A stretch of DNA of 64,000 nt, taken from RDXT01 sp033765305. Its GTDB lineage: Bacteria; Bacteroidota; Bacteroidia; J057. The notes beneath the pieces are model-generated. The model ran no database searches. It had not been told where the DNA came from and was given only the letters and a program-made list of their open reading frames with translations. Position 1 is the stretch's first letter; each line of letters opens with the position of its first letter. The DNA is taken from positions 62,001 to 126,000 of the forward strand of contig JANRID010000065.1 of NCBI GenBank assembly GCA_033765305.1. Reading direction: 5' to 3'. Of the stretch, positions 1 to 10,200 are shown piece by piece. The position numbers were made by a program, and so were the translations under genes.

Positions 1-1196
1 CGGGCGCGCTCCTTGAGGCTTCTGCCGAAGAGGTCGGCGACGCCGTATTCCGTCACCACATAGTGCACGTGGGCACGCGAGGTCGTCACGGTCGCACCGG
101 GTTTCAGGGTCGGCACGATCTTGGTTTCGCCTTTTGTGGTCGTGGAGGGCAGGGCAATGATCGGCTTGCCGCCTTCGGAGAGGGCACTGCCGCGCATGAA
201 GTCCACCTGGCCGCCTACGCCCGAAAACTGCATCGTGCCGATGGTATCGGCGCAGATCTGGCCTACCAGGTCGATCTCCAGCGCCGAGTTGATCGCGGTG
301 GCTTTCGGATTTTTCCGGATCAGGGAGGTGTCGTTGGTGAATGCCGTATCCTTCATGGCAATGATGGGGTTGTCATGCACGAAGTCGTACAGCGTGCGGG
401 TGCCCATGATGAAGCCGGTCACCACCCGGTTGGGGAGCACTTTTTTATGCTCGTTGGTCACCACGCCCTTGCGGATGAGGTCCATCAGGCCGTCGGAAAA
501 CATTTCCGTATGCACCCCGAGCCCCTTGTGGCCGCCGAGGCGGGCCAGCACAGCGTCCGGAATGGAGCCGATGCCCATCTGCAGCGTGGCGCCGTCTTCC
601 ACGAGATCGGCCACAAAGGCCCCGATTTTCTGTTCGACCGGCGTCAGCGGGCGGGCGGGATATTCCACCAGCGGCTCATGGACTTCCACCACGGCATCCA
701 GCCGGCTGTAGGGAATCACGCCGTCGCCGAGGGTGCGGGGCGTATTCGGATTCACCTGGGCAATGACGTAGCGGGCTGTCTGGACGGCTGAAAGCGCCAC
801 ATCCACCGAGCAGCCCATCGAGCAGTATCCATGCTGGTCGGGCGGGGATACCTGGATCATAGCCACATCCACCGGCATGCGTCCGCTCCGGATCAGCAGC
901 GGGATATCGCTCAGGAATACCGGGATGTAATCGGCGTAGCCGGCATTCACGGCACTGCGCAGGTTGCCGCCCACAAACAGGGAGCGGGTCCGGAAGCTCT
1001 TTGCATGTTCCGGGCTGGCATATCCCGGATCGCCTTCGGTATGGATATGCACGACCTCCACGTCCTCCAGTTCGGGTGCGCGGGCGATCATGGCCTTGAT
1101 CAGCTGGTGGGGCGTCATGGCGGCACCCTGGATGAACACACGGTTGCCCGACTGAATCAGGCCTACAGCTTCTTGGGCGGTGGTACTCACTGGCAT
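1..1196 (-). CDS. Acetyl-CoA hydrolase/transferase family protein (4-hydroxybutyrate CoA-transferase-like), 3' end outside window
   Basis: Reading the minus strand from an ATG at 1196 gives about 398 uninterrupted residues that run off the window edge, so the C-terminus is missing. The start reads MPVSTTAQEAVGLIQSG, followed by the glycine-rich CoA-transferase N-domain. In the second domain HTEMFSDG carries the glutamate that forms the covalent CoA-thioester intermediate in this family (family knowledge), and a later GVGGQVDFMRG matches the conserved GxGGxxDF turn. Family members move CoA between acetyl-CoA and butyrate, 4-hydroxybutyrate or succinate; which acid is used here cannot be read from the sequence. 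The amidase lies upstream on the same strand, 245 nt away, so co-transcription is uncertain. Confidence 0.9.
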   Translation of the reverse strand, partial: MPVSTTAQEAVGLIQSGNRVFIQGAAMTPHQLIKAMIARAPELEDVEVVHIHTEGDPGYASPEHAKSFRTRSLFVGGNLRSAVNAGYADYIPVFLSDIPLLIRSGRMPVDVAMIQVSPPDQHGYCSMGCSVDVALSAVQTARYVIAQVNPNTPRTLGDGVIPYSRLDAVVEVHEPLVEYPARPLTPVEQKIGAFVADLVEDGATLQMGIGSIPDAVLARLGGHKGLGVHTEMFSDGLMDLIRKGVVTNEHKKVLPNRVVTGFIMGTRTLYDFVHDNPIIAMKDTAFTNDTSLIRKNPKATAINSALEIDLVGQICADTIGTMQFSGVGGQVDFMRGSALSEGGKPIIALPSTTTKGETKIVPTLKPGATVTTSRAHVHYVVTEYGVADLFGRSLKERA

Positions 1197-1441
1197 ATGC
1201 AATTAGATAAGGCTTGCAGGACAGGTTTCAAATGGAGGGCAAATAACGGCCTGGGTATCCGGGCCAGAACGACCCTGTACGTCTGGCACGGTGAAAAAAG
1301 TCATCCGGGGCGCAGCAGGCATGTAACAATCCGGCCTGTTTGCCGGCGGTGAAACGATTGCAGCCGCGCCTGGCGGCGCATTTCCGCCCATCTGCCGTGC
1401 CCGGCGGCTGTAAGATTCCCCCCCAGATGTCCGGAGCGGCC

Positions 1442-2932
1442 TCATTCCAGCACCGGCACCCGCCCGAACCAGGGCTGCGCCTGCTCCAGCTGCGCCGCCA
1501 GACGCAGCAGTACGGCTTCCTCGCCGGTTCCGGCCGTCAGCATCACGCCTACCGGCATGCCTTCCGGCGTCCAGTAGAGCGGCACCGACATCGACGGCTG
1601 GCCGGTCATGTTGGCGATCGGCGTGAAGGGGATGCGCTCGAAGACCTTCTGCGCCAGCTGATCGACGGCACCCATCCGGCGGGCCAGCTTGAACAGGCTA
1701 AAGCGGACCAGCACGCGCAGCAGGCGGTTTTCCGCCGGGGTATTGGCCAGCTCGCCGGTGCGGAAGGGCGGCGTGGTGACGGTAGGCGTCAGCAGCAGGT
1801 CGTATTTCGCGTGAAATTCAGCGGCCTGGCGCGAGATTTCGTTCCAGGCGCGGCGCTGGTAGGCAAATTCACGGGCAGACAGGGTCTCGCCGAGCCCGGC
1901 CAGGGCGCGGGTGTTGAGCTCGGTGTCGGCGGCGGTCAGCGGGCGGCCCAGCAGCGTGCGGATGCGGTGCAGTTCGGCAGCGGTCTCGCCCACGACCATC
2001 GTCAGGAAGGCGCCGGTGAGCGCTTCGGCCTTCCAGGGCAGGCGGACCTCCTCCACCTGATGGCCGAGGCTTTGCAGGAGCTTGACGCTGTGGGAGAGCG
2101 CCGCCATGCACTGCGGGTCGATATGTCCGCCCAGCAGGTGGTCTGCGCTCCAGCCGATGCGCAGGGAGCCGGGCGGGGTCCGGACCTCGTCCAGGAAGGG
2201 CCGCTGCGGCGGTTCGATCCGCACCGGATCGCCGGGGCGGTAGCCTTGCATCACGTCGAGAAAGGCGGCGGTATCGCGCACGGAGCGGCTCACACAGCCT
2301 TCGACGACGGCACCGGACCACCAGTCGCCGGTGTCGGGGCCGAGGGAGATGCGCCCGCGGGAAGGCTTCAGGCCAAAAATGCCGCAGAAGGCGGCCGGAA
2401 TGCGGATGGACCCGCCGCCATCGCTGGCGGTGGAGATGGGGGTGATGCCGGCTGCTACGGCGGCCGCTGCGCCGCCGCTGGAGCCGCCCGGCGAATAGTC
2501 GGGGTTCCAGGGGTTGCGGGCCGGCCCCAGCAGGGCGGACTCGGTGTAGGGAGTCAGGCCCAGCTCGGGCGTATTGGTTTTGCCGAGGAATATGAAGCCG
2601 GCCTTGCGGAACTGCTGCACGGCGTAGGTGTCGTGCCTGGGCACGTAGTTCCGCAGGGCGGCGGAGCCGCCCGTCATCGGGTGGCCGGCAACTGCCAGGC
2701 TGAGGTCCTTGATCAGGAAGGGCACGCCGGCAAAGGGCGCATCGTCAGGCGCAGCCGCCGCCATGCGGCGGCCCTCGTCGTACATCCGGTGTACGACGGA
2801 GTTGAGCTTGGGCTCCACGGCTTCGAGCCGCCGGATGGCGACCTCCAGCAATTCGAGCGGAGAAACCGCTTTTTTACGGACCATCTCGGCCAATGCCATT
2901 GCATCGTAGCCCCGGTATTCTTCAAACAGCAT
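1442..2932 (-). CDS. Amidase (amidase signature family)
   Basis: 496 aa from the chosen ATG. The amidase signature is complete: Lys75 in VPFLIKDL, the cis-Ser151 in GGSSGG and the nucleophile Ser175 in DGGGSIRIPA, with the usual 24-residue spacing between the two serines. Family members hydrolyse a carboxamide to acid and ammonia; the substrate is unknown. It is not assigned to GatA because no gatB/gatC genes are visible. An upstream ATG at 3019 would add 29 residues rich in Pro, Ala and Gly. I prefer 2932 because the protein then begins with the usual LAEMVR...SPLELLE helix and because a TACCTTGA -7-like box (2955-2962) lies inside the longer reading frame. Confidence 0.88.
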   Translation of the reverse strand: MLFEEYRGYDAMALAEMVRKKAVSPLELLEVAIRRLEAVEPKLNSVVHRMYDEGRRMAAAAPDDAPFAGVPFLIKDLSLAVAGHPMTGGSAALRNYVPRHDTYAVQQFRKAGFIFLGKTNTPELGLTPYTESALLGPARNPWNPDYSPGGSSGGAAAAVAAGITPISTASDGGGSIRIPAAFCGIFGLKPSRGRISLGPDTGDWWSGAVVEGCVSRSVRDTAAFLDVMQGYRPGDPVRIEPPQRPFLDEVRTPPGSLRIGWSADHLLGGHIDPQCMAALSHSVKLLQSLGHQVEEVRLPWKAEALTGAFLTMVVGETAAELHRIRTLLGRPLTAADTELNTRALAGLGETLSAREFAYQRRAWNEISRQAAEFHAKYDLLLTPTVTTPPFRTGELANTPAENRLLRVLVRFSLFKLARRMGAVDQLAQKVFERIPFTPIANMTGQPSMSVPLYWTPEGMPVGVMLTAGTGEEAVLLRLAAQLEQAQPWFGRVPVLE

Positions 2933-2954
2933 GCGGAACAGCGTCAAGTGCGGA

Positions 2955-2962
2955 TCAAGGTA
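2955..2962 (-). promoter_or_regulatory. Candidate -7 promoter box (TACCTTGA) for the amidase
   Basis: Read on the minus strand the bases are TACCTTGA, close to the Bacteroidota -7 consensus TAnnTTTG, and 22 nt upstream of the ATG at 2932. No clear -33 TTG element is visible. It was used to choose the start. Confidence 0.4.
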
Positions 2963-3109
2963 AGAAGAAAAATGCGGAAGCGCGAAACGCGCCGCAGGCC
3001 CCGGGCCGGCATCACGCATTCAATTTGCGCTATGTCAAAACCTTTTGCCCCGCCTGGCAGGTTACACCTTATATAGATACCCTCCGTAACCCCTAATGCT
3101 TCTGATCTG

Positions 3110-3547
3110 ATGAAACTCAAACGCAGCGCTGTTGCCGTATGGCACGGCACAGGCCTCGAAGGCTCCGGACAGCTCACGGCGCCGAGCGGCGTGCTCGATG
3201 CTACCCCGTATTCGTTCCACGCCCGCTTCGTGGATGAAAACGGCACAGCAGGCACCAACCCCGAAGAGCTGATCGCAGCCGCCCATGCGGGCTGCTTCTC
3301 GATGGCCCTCAGCTTCGGGCTGGCTGCCGCAGGCTTCCCCGCCGAATCCCTCCGCACCGAGGCCCTGATGACCGTGGAAAAGGAAGACATCGGCTGGACC
3401 ATCCGCAGCATCGTGCTCAAGCTCGAAGGCAAGGTGCCCGGCATGGATGCCGCTGCATTCCAGCAGGCCGCCGAAGGCGCCAAGGCCAACTGCCCCGTCT
3501 CCCGGGTGCTGAACGCCGAAATCACCCTCGACGCGCGCCTCGTATAA
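3110..3547 (+). CDS. osmC: OsmC/Ohr family peroxiredoxin
   Basis: 145 aa, the normal OsmC length. The two redox cysteines are Cys62 in AAHAGCFSMALS and Cys128 in ANCPVSRVL; the PEELIAAAHAGCF helix is diagnostic. OsmC enzymes reduce organic hydroperoxides in the cytoplasm using a peroxidatic and a resolving cysteine (family knowledge). The gene is divergent from the amidase, and a strong hairpin terminator follows it, so it is probably monocistronic. Confidence 0.93.
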   Translation: MKLKRSAVAVWHGTGLEGSGQLTAPSGVLDATPYSFHARFVDENGTAGTNPEELIAAAHAGCFSMALSFGLAAAGFPAESLRTEALMTVEKEDIGWTIRSIVLKLEGKVPGMDAAAFQQAAEGAKANCPVSRVLNAEITLDARLV

Positions 3548-3567
3548 CGGATTATGTTCGCAGACAT

Positions 3568-3606
3568 GCCGGCTGTCCGGGCGACCGGACATGCCGGCTT
3601 TTTTTA
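3568..3606 (+). terminator. Rho-independent terminator after osmC
   Basis: GCCGGC-TGTCCGG pairs with CCGGACA-T-GCCGGC (13 bp with one bulge, loop GCGA), followed directly by a run of T. Confidence 0.9.
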
Positions 3607-3654
3607 TTGGGCCGGCAGCAGCGGTTCCGCTCACGAAGCAGCCGGAGATTTCGT

Positions 3655-3662
3655 TATCTTGA
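3655..3662 (+). promoter_or_regulatory. Candidate -7 promoter box (TATCTTGA)
   Basis: TATCTTGA lies 20 nt upstream of the ATG at 3682 and resembles TAnnTTTG. It falls inside the longer possible reading frame that begins at 3607 and so supports the shorter gene. Confidence 0.45.
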
Positions 3663-3681
3663 GGAACTGAATCCCAATCCC

Positions 3682-4323
3682 ATGCTGCACCGGTTGTGTG
3701 TCGTTGCTTCCTTGCTCTGCTGCCTGCTGCGGCTGCCTGCGCAGCCTGCCGGCCCTGTGTCCGCCGCATATCTCGTGCTGCTGGACGTGAAAGCGCCGGC
3801 GGATATTGCCCGGTGCTATACCCCGGAATTTGACCAGAAGCGTATCCGGCTGAACTACAGCGATGAGGATACCCTCGCCCTGCTGAGCGAATTTGCGCTG
3901 AGCGAAGATCCGCTGGAAGGCCCCGAATGCTTCGTGCCGGAGCTCAAGCTCATCTTCGAGACGCATACCTACGTGCTGAGCCTGTATTGCAGCAAGGTGC
4001 TGAAGTACGAAAACAGCGCGCCGCATACGCCGTCTGCCCGCCGCATCGCCAACGACCTGGAGATGACGCCCGGCCTGCATGCGTATCTCGCCCGGCTGCG
4101 CCGGCAGCATTTTCCCGGCATGAAAGCCAGTGCCTCCCTCCTCCGGCAGGTGCGCATAGGCGACCCGGTGGAGCTGGCGGAACTGAATGCCGAAGTGCTG
4201 GAGCTGCTGCTCGATGAGCCCGGCGCAGACGAAGATCTGCTGCCGGCGGAGCAGGAGGAGCGCCGCCGGATCCTGCACGAGGAGCGCGAGCCCGACGACG
4301 ACGGGGATGGCGGCGGACGCTGA
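3682..4323 (+). CDS. Hypothetical exported protein with an acidic C-terminal tail
   Basis: 213 aa with no family recognised. The N-terminus, MLHRLCVVASLLCCLLRLPA, is a typical signal peptide with cleavage likely after PAQPA. The mature protein is mostly helical, contains several cysteines (CYTPEF, GPECFVP, LYCSKV) and ends in a run of Glu/Asp then Gly (REPDDDGDGGGR). The reading frame could be opened at 3607, but that would place an Arg-rich stretch before the signal peptide and include the promoter box, so 3682 was chosen. It converges with trmB; the two stop codons abut. Confidence 0.7.
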   Translation: MLHRLCVVASLLCCLLRLPAQPAGPVSAAYLVLLDVKAPADIARCYTPEFDQKRIRLNYSDEDTLALLSEFALSEDPLEGPECFVPELKLIFETHTYVLSLYCSKVLKYENSAPHTPSARRIANDLEMTPGLHAYLARLRRQHFPGMKASASLLRQVRIGDPVELAELNAEVLELLLDEPGADEDLLPAEQEERRRILHEEREPDDDGDGGGR

Positions 4324-4968
4324 TCAGCGGAACCGGAAGCTCACGTAGTTGATCTGCTTGCCTTCAGCCATGAAGAGGCGTTCGTAGGCGGTCAGGATGC
4401 GGGCATCGGCCGGCGCGCCGGGGTCTGCGTGCAGGTCGAAGGTGAGATACGTAAAGTCCACGCGGTCCTGCTGCACGAAGACCTCCAGGGCGTAGAGAAA
4501 CAGCTCCCGGTTGTCGGTTTTGAAATGCAGGGTGCCGCCGGGCTGCAGGGCTTCGCGGTAGATGCGCAGGAACGGCGGGTTGATCATGCGGTGCTTGGCC
4601 TGGCGCTTTTTAGGAAAGGGATCGGGGAAGGTGATCCAGATTTCCGACGCTTCGGCAGGCGCCACATGCCGGGGCAGCTCCAGCAGGTGCGCGGCCAGCA
4701 GGGCCAGATTGGGAATGCCTTCCGCCTCGATCCGGCGGCCGGGGTAAAACAGGCGCGCCGGTTTGAGGTCGATGCCGAGGAAATTGCGCTCCGGATATTG
4801 CCGGGCCATTTCCACACTGAAATCGGCCTTGCCGCAGCCCAGCTCCAGCGTCAGCGGCTGGCTGTTGCCAAAGTACCCGGCCCAGCGGCCCGCATGGGCC
4901 TCGGAGGCGTCGTAGCAGCGGGGCAGTTCGAGATAGGTCGCTTTGCGGAATTCCTTGTTGCGGGCCAT
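4324..4968 (-). CDS. trmB: tRNA (guanine-N7-)-methyltransferase
   Basis: 214 aa. It carries the SAM-binding motif LTLELGCGKADFSVEMA and the TrmB signature ITFPDPFPKKRQAKHRM, which binds the tRNA and the target guanine. The enzyme makes m7G46 in the tRNA variable loop. The frame is open up to 5100, but the start MARNKEFRKATY at 4968 is the one seen across the family, and a perfect TATCTTTG promoter box lies at 5009-5016 within the extension. murF ends 161 nt upstream on the same strand. Confidence 0.95.
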   Translation of the reverse strand: MARNKEFRKATYLELPRCYDASEAHAGRWAGYFGNSQPLTLELGCGKADFSVEMARQYPERNFLGIDLKPARLFYPGRRIEAEGIPNLALLAAHLLELPRHVAPAEASEIWITFPDPFPKKRQAKHRMINPPFLRIYREALQPGGTLHFKTDNRELFLYALEVFVQQDRVDFTYLTFDLHADPGAPADARILTAYERLFMAEGKQINYVSFRFR

Positions 4969-5008
4969 AGGCAATCCATCGGCAGTATCGTGCAGCACAA
5001 ACGGACTG

Positions 5009-5016
5009 CAAAGATA
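5009..5016 (-). promoter_or_regulatory. -7 promoter box (TATCTTTG) for trmB
   Basis: A perfect TAnnTTTG match on the minus strand, 40 nt upstream of the trmB ATG. It argues for transcription of trmB independently of murF. Confidence 0.6.
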
Positions 5017-5129
5017 GGCGGCGAAGCGGAGGATTGCCAGCGGAAACGGGAACCGCAGCGCGCCCGTCGGATCCGGGAGGAGCAGGGGTGAAATGCGCAC
5101 ACCGCCGCCCAGCGGCTGAACGGCGATGC

Positions 5130-6446
5130 TTACGCCGGCAGTACCTCCAGCAGCCGCTCCAGCGCCATACCGCGCGAGCCTTTGAACAGCACCACGCTCG
5201 CGCCCCCGAGCAGGCCCGGCAGCGCCTCGCGGGCTGCCGCTGCATCCGGAAACCAGTGCGCGTCCGGCCCGGCCTCGGCCACGGCATGCTGCATCAGCGG
5301 CCCGACGCCGATCAGCACATGCGGGCGCAGGCTGCGCGCCAGCCGCCCGATCTCCGCATGCAGCGCCGGCCCCTGCGGACCCAGCTCCAGCATGTCGCCC
5401 AGCACCAGGGCCAGCCCCTGCGGATGCAGCGATGCCACATGCTCGATGGCGGCGCGCATGGAAGAAGGATTGGCATTGTAGGCATCCATCCAGACGGCGT
5501 AGGGGCCCCGGCGGATCAGCTGGCTGCGGTTGCTGACCGGCGCATAGCGCCAGATCCCCTCCCGGATCTCGTCCGGGCTCAGCCCGAACCGGGTGCCTAC
5601 AGCGGCAGCCAGCAGCACGTTCATCGCGTTGTGCGCGCCCGAAAGCTGCGAGCGGAAGCGCTCCGGCTGCGCCCAGTGCCGCGCATGGATCTCCACGTCC
5701 ATCTGATCCAGCCGGCTCTCCAGCACCCGGTGGAAGAAATCCGAAGTTTCGGTGCCGTAGGTGACGGCCTGCGGGTGGCCCTGGCCGGCCAGGGCCGTGT
5801 TCGGGTCGGCTTCATTGCGGAAGATCAGGCCGCCGCAGGCCCGGATATAGTCGAAAATAGCACCCTTCTCGCGGCGCACGCCGTCCAGGCTGCCCAGATT
5901 TTCGATATGGGCGTAGCCGACATTGGTGATGATGCTATGGGTCGGCTGGGCGATAGCAGCCAGCTCCGCGATGTCGCCGGGCTGGTTGGTGCCCATTTCC
6001 ACGATGGCGATCTCCGTGTCCGCTGGCATGGCCAGCAGGGTCAGGGGCACGCCGATGTGGTTGTTGAGGTTGCCGCGGGTGGCATGGGTGCGGAAACGGA
6101 CGGACAGGACGGAGGCGATCAGCTCCTTGGAGGTCGTTTTGCCGTTGCTGCCCGTGAGGCCGACGACCGGAATGCGGAAGGACTGGCGCCAGGCCGAGGC
6201 GAGCCGCTGCAGGGCTACGAGGCTGTCGTTGACGAAGATATAGCGCCCGTCGCCGGGCGGGCAGCAGTCCAGCTGGTCGACGATGGCGCGGGCAGCGCCC
6301 TGCTCCAGGGCCTGGGCCGCAAACTGGTTGCCATCGAATCGATCGCCCCGCAGGGCGAAGAAGAGATCGCCGGGCTTTACGCTGCGGGTGTCGGTGGAGA
6401 CGGAGGGGAACTGGCGGAAAAGGTCGAGAAGTGCTTCGCCCTGCAT
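5130..6446 (-). CDS. murF: UDP-N-acetylmuramoyl-tripeptide--D-alanyl-D-alanine ligase
   Basis: 438 aa. The Mur-ligase P-loop GLTGSNGKTTS is at residues 96-106, preceded by the MurF N-domain (STDTRSVKPGDLFFAL). The central domain contains EMGTNQPGDI and a GAHNAMN segment. The enzyme adds D-Ala-D-Ala to UDP-MurNAc-tripeptide with ATP, the last cytoplasmic step of peptidoglycan precursor synthesis. No other mur gene is nearby, so it lies outside the usual dcw cluster in this window. The start at 6446 is preferred over 6581 because the extension is Cys/Ser-rich and a TATTTTG box lies 20 nt upstream of 6446. Confidence 0.95.
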   Translation of the reverse strand: MQGEALLDLFRQFPSVSTDTRSVKPGDLFFALRGDRFDGNQFAAQALEQGAARAIVDQLDCCPPGDGRYIFVNDSLVALQRLASAWRQSFRIPVVGLTGSNGKTTSKELIASVLSVRFRTHATRGNLNNHIGVPLTLLAMPADTEIAIVEMGTNQPGDIAELAAIAQPTHSIITNVGYAHIENLGSLDGVRREKGAIFDYIRACGGLIFRNEADPNTALAGQGHPQAVTYGTETSDFFHRVLESRLDQMDVEIHARHWAQPERFRSQLSGAHNAMNVLLAAAVGTRFGLSPDEIREGIWRYAPVSNRSQLIRRGPYAVWMDAYNANPSSMRAAIEHVASLHPQGLALVLGDMLELGPQGPALHAEIGRLARSLRPHVLIGVGPLMQHAVAEAGPDAHWFPDAAAAREALPGLLGGASVVLFKGSRGMALERLLEVLPA

Positions 6447-6465
6447 AGATGCTGGTTTTATCCTG

Positions 6466-6472
6466 CAAAATA
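6466..6472 (-). promoter_or_regulatory. Candidate -7 promoter box (TATTTTG) for murF
   Basis: TATTTTG on the minus strand, 20 nt upstream of the murF ATG; one base short of TAnnTTTG. Confidence 0.35.
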
Positions 6473-6732
6473 GGCAGGTCCGGGGGAAACAAAAAGCCGG
6501 AGCGCCGGCAGAAGGCTCATGCGCGCTGCGGCAGATTGCCGCAGCGCTACGGCTGCAGACAGGCCGGAAACATGGCCTCATTCCACATCAAATACAGGCT
6601 GATCCGGGCGAATCAATCATTTTATTCAAGAATCCTCGAATTATGAATACATTTAGCTATTTTGCTAGCCTCTGTTCTTTCCTGACATTCAGATAATACA
6701 AAACCGCTTCAATTACCCCTTAACACTCTGCT

Positions 6733-7182
6733 ATGAGAAAAACCCTACTGTGCCGCTCCCTGCTGACCGGGATGCTGACGGCAGGATGCATCGGCTGGGC
6801 AGCAGCGCAGAGCACTGCGCTGAAAAGCCTCGAAGCTGCGCCCGCAGGCGCTGTTTCTGCCGAAGAAATCCGCCGTGCGGAAGTGCACGCCATGAAATCC
6901 GGCCATCAGGCTGCGCAGATGCCTTCCGCCGAGTTTCAGGCCCAGGCTGAAAAAGCCAAGCCCGGCATCGAGGCGCTGGTGGCCGAAATGCAGGCGAATG
7001 TCTCCAATTCCGCCTATGACATGAAGGCGGCGCTGCAGCGCCTCCAGGCTTCGCCTTACGTCATCTATCCGCTCGACGTGTTCGACCCCGCAGTTGCGCC
7101 CATCTACCGCAGCGGAAATGCCGCCGCAGACGAGCACCGCGCGATGGAAATCAGAAAAGCCTGGCTGAAAGCTCAGCCTTGA
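6733..7182 (+). CDS. Small exported protein of unknown function
   Basis: 149 aa. MRKTLLCRSLLTGMLTAGC...WAAAQS is a signal peptide with likely signal peptidase I cleavage near AAAQS; the LTAGC stretch lacks the hydrophobic residue at -3 expected of a lipobox. The mature part is helical and rich in Ala, Glu and Gln, with no recognised family. Its stop is 43 nt before the start of the large T9SS protein on the same strand, so it may be co-expressed with it. The upstream 150 nt are AT-rich, suggesting a promoter region, but no clear -7 box was pinned down. Confidence 0.7.
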   Translation: MRKTLLCRSLLTGMLTAGCIGWAAAQSTALKSLEAAPAGAVSAEEIRRAEVHAMKSGHQAAQMPSAEFQAQAEKAKPGIEALVAEMQANVSNSAYDMKAALQRLQASPYVIYPLDVFDPAVAPIYRSGNAAADEHRAMEIRKAWLKAQP

Positions 7183-7225
7183 TCCCCCTCACACACACGC
7201 TCCTATTTACCTCTCCGAACCTTCT

Positions 7226-10200
7226 ATGAAACAACTCATACGCTACGCCGGCGCCTGGTGCGCCGTGCTGCTGATGCTGGGCGCGACGGCAGTCTATGCC
7301 CAGCCCGCCAACGACGCGCTGTGTAACGCAGCCCCCCTGACCCTCGGTGCCGCCTGCACCACCGGCGACAATACCGGCGCTACGGTGCAGCCTTCCGAGC
7401 CCGATCCGGCCTGCTTCTTTGGCCCCGTCGTCAACAATACGGTCTGGTACAGCTTTGTGGCTCCGGCTTCCGGCCTGGTGGACGTCTCCACCGACTTCCC
7501 CGGCGGCAGCAACGACGACACCCAGATCGCCATCTACTCGCTTTCGACGGCTTGTAGCGACCTCACCGGTCTGACGCTCATTGCCTGCGACGACGATGCC
7601 GGTACGGGCTTCCTCTCCTTCATCGACAATGCTCCGGTCACCCCGGGCCAGACCTATTACATCCAGGTGGATGGCTGGACCAACACGGTCGGCACCTTCT
7701 GCATTCAGGTGCTGGAAGCTCAGCCGCCGGTCCCCCCGGCCAACGATGCCCTCTGCAACGCCACGCTGCTGACGCTGGATGCCGATTGCAGCGGCGTGCC
7801 CAACGGCACTACGGTCAACGGCACCGCCCAGGCCAACGAGCCGCTGCCTGGCTGCTTCTCCGATGCTGCGCTGACCCGCTCGGTCTGGTTCAAGTTCGTA
7901 GCCCCGCTCTCCGGCCAGGTATCCATCAGCACCGATTATCCGATCGGCACCAACAACGATACCCAGGTCGCGCTGTACCAGCTCTCCGGCTCCTGCACTA
8001 CCCTGAGCAACCTGAGCCTCATCGCCTGCGACGACGACGGCGGCGCCGGCTTCCTGTCGCTCATTCCCTCCGCACCGGTTACGCCCGGCGATACCTTCTA
8101 TGTCCAGGTGGACGGCTGGGGCACGACCACCGGTACCTTCTGTATTACGGTAGATTCGCTGCCGGCGCTGCCTTCGGCATCCAATGACACCCTCTGCAAC
8201 GCGGTTGCCCTCACCGTCGGTGCTACCTGCAACGGCACCCCGAACGGCGACAACCTCAACGCCACCTTCCAGATCGGCGAGCCCAGCGCGTCCTGCACCC
8301 AGAGCAACAACTCGGTCTGGTACAGCTTCGTGGCTCCGGCATCCGGCTTCGTGAATATCACCACGAATGTCAACGTATCCGGCACCAACAGCGCTACGGA
8401 TATCGTGCTCTACGGCCTGCCCGGCGGCAACTGCGCCACGCCTGCCGATCTCTTCGAGATCGACTGCTCCAACGGCGCGAGCGGCTTCGGATCCAGCCTC
8501 GATACGGTATCGGTGACCCCGGGCGCTACCTACTATGTGCGCGTCGTGGGCGGCACAGGCGGCACCTTCTGCATCCAGGTATCCGAGGTGACCGGCGTCA
8601 CGGCTCCTGCCAACGACATCCTCTGCAATGCCACCCCGATCACGGTCGGCGCGGATTGCACCACGCCCAACGGCAACAACACGAACGCCGGCCAGCAGAT
8701 CAGCGAGCCGCTCGGCTCCTGCTTCTCCGGCAACAACACCATCTGGTACAGCTTCGTGGCTCCGGCTTCCGGCTTCGTCAACGTGACAACCGACATCAAC
8801 GTCGCCGGCCTTACCCTCGACGATACCCACATCGCCGTGTACAGCCTCGCAGCTTCCTGCGCCGGCCTGGACTCGCTTGTGGAACTGGACTGCGACGACG
8901 ACGGCGGCACCACGGTCAACTTCAACTCGGTCATCTCCACCCTGCCGGTAACGCCCGGACAGACCTACTACGTGCAGGTAGCCGGCTTTGCCAATAGCGA
9001 AGGTGCCTTCTGTATCGAAGTGGAAGAAGCCTTCCTGGCCGTCAACGACGATGTCTGCGACGCCATCGCGCTGCCTGTGGACGGCACGACCGGCTTCTAC
9101 TACAACAACGGCGCGACGGTGCAGCCCGGCGAAGGCGCCATTGCTCCGCCCCTCGGCGACGGCTTCGGCAACCAGGCCTGGAACGAAGACAATATCAACA
9201 ACTCGGTGTGGTTCACCTTCGTGGCACCTGCGAGCGGCGCAGTGGACATCGACCTCTGCAACGGCGGCGGCGTGACCCTGTTCGACACCCAGTTTGCCGT
9301 GTACGCAGCGGATACCTGCACCAACTTTGCATCCTTCGTGCTGCAAGGCGCAAACGACGAAGCGCCCGGCACCTGCCCGATCGCAGGCGGCAGCAGCCAG
9401 TGGGCTTCGCAGGCTACGATCTACTGCCTCACGCCCGGTGAGACCTACTACCTCCTGGTGGACGGCTTCGAGACGGGACCCAATACGGCGGAAGAAGGCA
9501 CTTTCGGCATTACGCTGACCGCAGCGCCCATTCCTCCGCTCAACGCAGGCGTATTTGCGGTCGAGCCTGAGTGCCCCGGCGAATCCAGCGGCTTTGTGGC
9601 CGTATCGGTAACCGGCGGCGGCGGCACCTATACCTATAACTGGAGCAACGGCGCCACCACCCCCAGCATCGCCAACGTCCCGGCAGGCACCTACACGGTG
9701 ACCATCCAGGATCAGTGCGACAGCACCCTGACCCTTTCGGTGCAGCTGAAGGCTCCCGACGCGCTGAGCGCCAACGCCGGCGAAGACCAGACCTTCTGCG
9801 TAGGCGGCACGGCTGTCCTCGGCTCCTCCGAGCCGGCATCGGGCGGCCTGCCTTTCGAGTCCAACCGTGCTTTCGGCGTCGACCTAGGCCGGGATGCCCT
9901 CTACCGCATGGGCGTCCGCACCCCTGAGCAGTCTGACAGCGTGACGAGCTACGCAAACACCAACCTCTTCGGCGGCGATCTGGCCTTCGGCGTGCTCTTT
10001 GCCCTCGACAATACTGCCAACAACCAGCGTCTCGTCGCCATCGACACCGCTACCGGCGCCCTGTCCGTGGTGGGCCCCTGCGTGGCGCCTACGGGACACA
10101 CCTGGACCGGCCTGGCCTTCGATGAAACCACTGCTACCCTGTATGCTTCCAGCTCCAGCGGCGGCGTTGGCCTGCTCTACACCGTGGACATCAGCACGGG